From positions 28,443 through 92,442 of the forward strand of contig NZ_AKJG01000163.1 in assembly GCF_000282455.1 (NCBI RefSeq): a stretch of 64,000 nucleotides of DNA, in the 5' to 3' direction. Below the pieces are notes generated by a model. That model worked only from the letters and a program-made list of their open reading frames with translations, was not told the DNA's origin and searched no databases. Position numbers and translations under genes: made by a program. Origin of the DNA: Pseudomonas sp. GM74. Its GTDB lineage: Bacteria; Pseudomonadota; Gammaproteobacteria; Pseudomonadales; Pseudomonadaceae. The stretch's first letter is position 1, and each line of letters opens with the position of its first letter. Positions 60,790-64,000 of the stretch are shown here, in pieces.

Positions 60790-61923
60790 ATGCCGCCTGT
60801 TTCCCGCTCCGCCTCTCAGCCTGAACTGACCGCCCTGTTCGCCTCGGTGCAACAGCACTTTCTGAACGTCATCGTGCCGCTCTGGCAAGGTCCGGGCTGG
60901 AACGCCGACATGGCGTTGCCCTATGAGGCGCTGGATGCCGAACACCAACCGCTGCCACCGCAACGCTACCGGGCCATGGCCTGTGCGCGGCAGTTGTATC
61001 TGTTTGCCAGCCTGATCGGTCAGGTGCCAGGCGCCGAAGAGCGTGCCGCCGCGTTGTTCCGCTCGTTGCAGCGGCACTTCCACGATGCCGAGCACGGCGG
61101 CTGGTTCTACAGTGTCGATGCTCAAGGGTCGCCGCTGGATCAGCGCAAGGACCTCTACACCCACGCCTTCATCCTGTTCGCCTGCGCCCATTACTGGGAC
61201 AAGGTCCGCGAGCCGCTGGTGGAGTCGGTGCTCAACGCCTCGCTGGAAGTGGTCGCGCAGCGTTTCGCCACGGACGACGGTCTGTACGAAGCCACGCTTG
61301 GCCGCGACTGGGCATCGCTGGACAGCGGCCCTTTGCAAAACCCGCTGATGCACCTGGCCGAAGCTTTCCTCGCCACCCTGTCGGTGCGTGAAGACCTCGA
61401 TGTGCAACAAGCGCTCCTCAAGTTATGCACAGCCATGCACGCGCGCTTCATCGATCCGCAACTCGGCGTGTTGATGGAAATGCCGCTGGGCTCTGTGGAT
61501 AACTGGTTTGAACCGGGGCATCAGTTCGAGTGGTATTTCCTGCTGGAATCCTCGGCGCTGTTACGCAATTCGACGCTGCACGCCGATCTGGAGCGGGCCT
61601 TTGCCTTTACCGAACACACGGGTGTCGATCAACAGACTGGCGCTGTGCGGGCGATGCTCGACTTCGGACCGGATGGCGGCGTCCGGGACGCCACGCAGCG
61701 CATCTGGGCCCAGGCTGAATACCTGCGCGCATTGACGCTACGCCCGCACAGCGAAGCCGATGTGCTGCGCCAGTTACAGGCATTGCAGCAGCGCTCGCTG
61801 CATGCCGGTGGCTGGTACGAATGCCGTGACGAACAGGGTGAGGTCAGCCGCTGCGATATGCCGTCGACCACGCCTTATCACCTGGCGACCTGTTATCGCG
61901 GGTTGGCGCAATATCTCGGCTGA
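60790..61923 (+). CDS. AGE-family sugar epimerase/isomerase
   Basis: A 377-residue protein of the N-acylglucosamine 2-epimerase fold, an (alpha/alpha)6 barrel that includes YihS-like mannose isomerases. Recognisable segments are MACARQLYLFASLIGQ, FHDAEHGGWFYSVDAQGSP, KDLYTHAFILFACAHYW and FEPGHQFEWYFLLE, carrying the catalytic His pair region. The ATG at 60790 is set by the reading frame; no strong Shine-Dalgarno is visible. The sugar substrate cannot be read from sequence. It is convergent with the CDF gene. Confidence 0.85.
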   Translation: MPPVSRSASQPELTALFASVQQHFLNVIVPLWQGPGWNADMALPYEALDAEHQPLPPQRYRAMACARQLYLFASLIGQVPGAEERAAALFRSLQRHFHDAEHGGWFYSVDAQGSPLDQRKDLYTHAFILFACAHYWDKVREPLVESVLNASLEVVAQRFATDDGLYEATLGRDWASLDSGPLQNPLMHLAEAFLATLSVREDLDVQQALLKLCTAMHARFIDPQLGVLMEMPLGSVDNWFEPGHQFEWYFLLESSALLRNSTLHADLERAFAFTEHTGVDQQTGAVRAMLDFGPDGGVRDATQRIWAQAEYLRALTLRPHSEADVLRQLQALQQRSLHAGGWYECRDEQGEVSRCDMPSTTPYHLATCYRGLAQYLG

Positions 61924-61947
61924 CTGTGTGGCGAGGGGGCAATCCGA

Positions 61948-62853
61948 TCACTCAGTCCACTTGCGATCCCCGGTAAAACTGATGGTCAGCCATCGCGCTG
62001 CATCCGGCTTACCGAGCTTCGCGGAAATCTCCTCCCGCAAACTGTCCAGTTGCCCTATTCCGTCCAGCCAGTAATCCTTCGGCAATACGATGTGAATCTC
62101 GATAAAACAGGCCCTGCCGTGTTTCTGCACGTAGGAAATGTAGTCGTCGAAACCATGCTCGACCTTCGCCACCTCCATCACCTGACGCACCTTGTCGTCC
62201 AGTTGATCCGGGACAATCCCCAGTACATCGCGCAATGCCGGTCCGAGGATTTTGAACGCCGGGGGGAGCATGCCCAGGGCCAGCAGGATCAGAATCATCG
62301 GGTCGACATACACCGCCCACTTGTCATAACCCTGAGTCTTGAGCAGCAGCGCGATCAGGAAACTCACCAGCAGTCCCGCCGACAGCATCGCGTCCACCAG
62401 CCAACTGATGTTGTCGAACTGGATCAGCGATGACTTGAGTGTGCGATTGCGTTGGCGAACGTAGAAGTAATAAATCAGTTCAATGACGGTGAACACCGCC
62501 GCGTAGAGGATCACCAGCCCGAGCTCGACCTCGCGGCCTCCACTGATGATGCCGAACACTCCGTTGAGAAAGGCATAAACGGCCACCAGGAATATGAAAC
62601 TGCCTTCGATCACCAGCACCATGGGCTCCAGGTGCCAGGAACCGAACTGGAAGCGCTGATTGCTTTCCTTGGCGATCAGCCGGGCGGTGATCAGCATCAG
62701 CACTTTGATGAAGGCCGCGATCAACGAAAAAAAGCCATCGAACAGGATGGATTGGGCGCCCGAAACAAACCCGGTGATGATCCCGGCGAATGTCACGGCG
62801 AGCATCAGGAAGGTCGATTGTTTGAGCAGCGACTGCTCGCCTCGATTACTCAC
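61948..62853 (-). CDS. Cation diffusion facilitator (CDF) efflux protein
   Basis: A 301-residue divalent-metal efflux protein of the CDF family. The start is a GTG at 62853 with a strong GAGGAGATCAAG Shine-Dalgarno; the longer frame runs through a REP pair. Six helices are visible, with transport-site residues in ILFDGFFSLIAAF (helix 2) and FDNISWLVDAMLSAG (helix 5). A cytoplasmic C-terminal domain (IEIHIVLPKDYWLDGI) follows. The metal (Zn, Fe, Mn or Co) is not decided. Confidence 0.9.
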   Translation of the reverse strand: MSNRGEQSLLKQSTFLMLAVTFAGIITGFVSGAQSILFDGFFSLIAAFIKVLMLITARLIAKESNQRFQFGSWHLEPMVLVIEGSFIFLVAVYAFLNGVFGIISGGREVELGLVILYAAVFTVIELIYYFYVRQRNRTLKSSLIQFDNISWLVDAMLSAGLLVSFLIALLLKTQGYDKWAVYVDPMILILLALGMLPPAFKILGPALRDVLGIVPDQLDDKVRQVMEVAKVEHGFDDYISYVQKHGRACFIEIHIVLPKDYWLDGIGQLDSLREEISAKLGKPDAARWLTISFTGDRKWTE

Positions 62854-62941
62854 TTGATCTCCTCTAATACCTCTAGACCGCAGGGTGCGGCGGGGTTGTT
62901 GGGTGAGGAGTCTAGCTGATGTCCTGATTTTTCTGTTCCGG

Positions 62942-63010
62942 CCCCTTCGCGGGCAAGCCCGCTCCCACACTGGATCGCGGTCTAATGTGGGAGCGGGCTT
63001 GCTCGCGAAG
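62942..63010. repeat. REP pair, tail-to-tail order
   Basis: Inverted unit CCCCTTCGCGGGCAAGCCCG (62943) followed by forward unit GTGGGAGCGGGCTTGCTCGC (62987). The spacer is about 20 bases. It lies between the CDF and SDR genes. Confidence 0.88.
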
Positions 63011-63025
63011 AACGATGACTCGGTA

Positions 63026-63796
63026 TTAAGCCTTGCCACCACTGCGGTCAATAGCAAACCCGGCCCAGGTCTGGCTGACCGGCATCAGTTCCAGGCTGTT
63101 GATGTTGATGTGCGCAGGCGCATTGAGCACCCAGAAAATGGTGTCGGCGATATCTTGCGGCTGGATCGGCTCGGCGCCAGCGTAAGTGGCGTTGTAGCGC
63201 TCCTGGTCACCGGCAAAACGCACCAGCGAGAACTCGCTCTCACACAGGCCCGGCTCGATGTTGCTGACCCGTACGCCCGTGCCTTGCAGGTCGCAGCGCA
63301 GGTTCAGGGAGAACTGTTTGACGAACGCCTTGGTCGCGCCATACACGTGGCTGCCCGGGTACGGGTAGTTGCCGGCGATGGAACCCAGGTTGACGATGCC
63401 GGCACCACGACCGTGGGCAATCAGGCGTGGTAACAGCAGGCGGGTGCTGTACATCAGGCCTTTGACGTTGGTATCGACCATGGTGTCCCAATCGTCCAGA
63501 TCGCACTTGGGCGCAGGATCGACACCCAGGGCCAGCCCGGCGTTGTTGATCAACCCGCGCAGTTTGGCAAAGGATGGCGGCAGATTGGCAATCGCTTCCT
63601 CCATGGACTTGCGATCACGCACATCGAGCACCAGGCCATGGACTTCAGTCTGCTTCGACAACTCGGCGCACAACGCATTGAGGCGCTCTTCACGACGGCC
63701 AGTCAGCACCAGTTTCCAGCCGGCCTCGGCAAAACGACGGGCACAGGCTTCACCAAAACCGGAAGTTGCGCCGGTAATAAACAGGGTGTTGGACAT
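63026..63796 (-). CDS. Short-chain dehydrogenase/reductase (YdfG-like)
   Basis: A 256-residue classical SDR oxidoreductase. The start at 63796 (MSNTLFITGATSGFGEACAR) follows AAGGAG; the longer frame is intergenic. The cofactor loop is TGATSGFG, NNAG occurs in GLINNAGLAL, and the catalytic Y-x3-K is in SHVYGATKAFV after GSIAGNYPYPGS. The arrangement and length resemble YdfG, which acts on 3-hydroxy acids such as L-allo-threonine with NADP; substrate here is inferred only. Confidence 0.9.
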   Translation of the reverse strand: MSNTLFITGATSGFGEACARRFAEAGWKLVLTGRREERLNALCAELSKQTEVHGLVLDVRDRKSMEEAIANLPPSFAKLRGLINNAGLALGVDPAPKCDLDDWDTMVDTNVKGLMYSTRLLLPRLIAHGRGAGIVNLGSIAGNYPYPGSHVYGATKAFVKQFSLNLRCDLQGTGVRVSNIEPGLCESEFSLVRFAGDQERYNATYAGAEPIQPQDIADTIFWVLNAPAHININSLELMPVSQTWAGFAIDRSGGKA

Positions 63797-63935
63797 CGTG
63801 TTCTCCTTGCTTCGGCTGATCGCCAGCCATTGGAATAGAAAATCAGCAGGCAGCATGCCTGATGCCGATCAGTCAGGCGGACCCAGACGCTACGCCTCCC
63901 TTGTAGCAGCTGGCGTAGCCTGCGTCCGGCTGCGC

Positions 63936-64000
63936 AGCAGTCGTAAATCCGGCTTGCACGATCTCTCTGACGTACCGCGAACTCTGATTTTACGACTGCT
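63936..64000. repeat. AGCAGTCGTAAA-type inverted repeat, cut by the window end
   Basis: AGCAGTCGTAAA (63936-63947) is mirrored by TTTACGACTGCT (63989-64000) in the 204-base end region. It is preceded by TTGTAGCAGCTGGCGTAGCC, a composite typical of another Pseudomonas interspersed family. The second arm ends at the last base, so the element may continue. Confidence 0.75.

Noticed and set aside
61948..63057. Longer CDF protein starting at 63057
   Set aside because: The extension reads through a REP pair; a GTG at 62853 with a strong ribosome site gives the normal length.

Overview
The window is a chromosomal segment of a fluorescent-group Pseudomonas. The evidence is the high-GC Pseudomonas coding style, the gene order purH-purD-retS, the urt/ure and desT-ureEFG blocks that follow the P. 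aeruginosa order (recalled from memory, not searched), and at least twelve copies of the GTGGGAGCGGGCTTGC palindromic REP family typical of this group. No rRNA, tRNA, CRISPR array, prophage or insertion sequence was seen.

Layout. (1) 1-6 kb: the end of purH, purD, the hybrid sensor kinase retS and a MarC-type membrane protein. (2) 6-16.3 kb: AT-richer hypothetical genes around the cobalamin genes cobGHIJ (minus strand) and cobL-cbiD-cobK (plus strand). Oxygen-dependent CobG is combined with CbiD and a CbiG-CobJ fusion. (3) 16.6-25.4 kb: a copper/metal module with two DUF2946-like proteins around a PCu(A)C copper chaperone, an OprC-like TonB receptor, a PepSY membrane protein and a FecBCD-type ABC importer. 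(4) 25.6-36 kb: urea uptake (urtABCDE) and urease (ureD, ureA, two acetyltransferases, ureB, ureC), led by a well-formed sigma-54 promoter. (5) 36-41.3 kb: a 1756-residue protein with leucine-rich repeats and a C-terminal NEL-type E3 ubiquitin ligase domain, a candidate host-directed effector. (6) 41.5-52.3 kb: a sensor kinase, cbpA-cbpM, a YegD-like Hsp70, transporters, regulators, a lipase, a Gdx/SugE exporter and an azoreductase. (7) 52.5-57 kb: two more hypothetical genes, an AsmA protein and a secreted 14-residue repeat protein. (8) 57.2-60.6 kb: desT, then ureE-ureF-ureG-hupE/ureJ behind a second sigma-54 promoter. (9) 60.8-63.8 kb: an AGE-family epimerase, a cation efflux protein and a short-chain dehydrogenase.

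The most original observation is a family of five divergent hypothetical proteins (6086-6736, 6806-7615, 12465-13112, 52510-53295, 53372-54076). They share Y-x3-L-x3-[GA]-[WF], then in four of five a Pro in [F/L]-x3-P, and a hydrophobic F-L-F-like element exactly 28 residues after that position in all five. They occur as two tandem pairs and a singleton in AT-richer DNA. I know of no function for them. Several distinct families of interspersed palindromes fill most gaps between operons.

As a unit, the window joins nitrogen scavenging (urea import, Ni-dependent urease, both promoters apparently NtrC/sigma-54 controlled) with corrinoid synthesis and metal acquisition, plus a Gac-Rsm lifestyle switch (RetS) and a probable eukaryote-directed effector. 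This fits a plant- or insect-associated soil bacterium.
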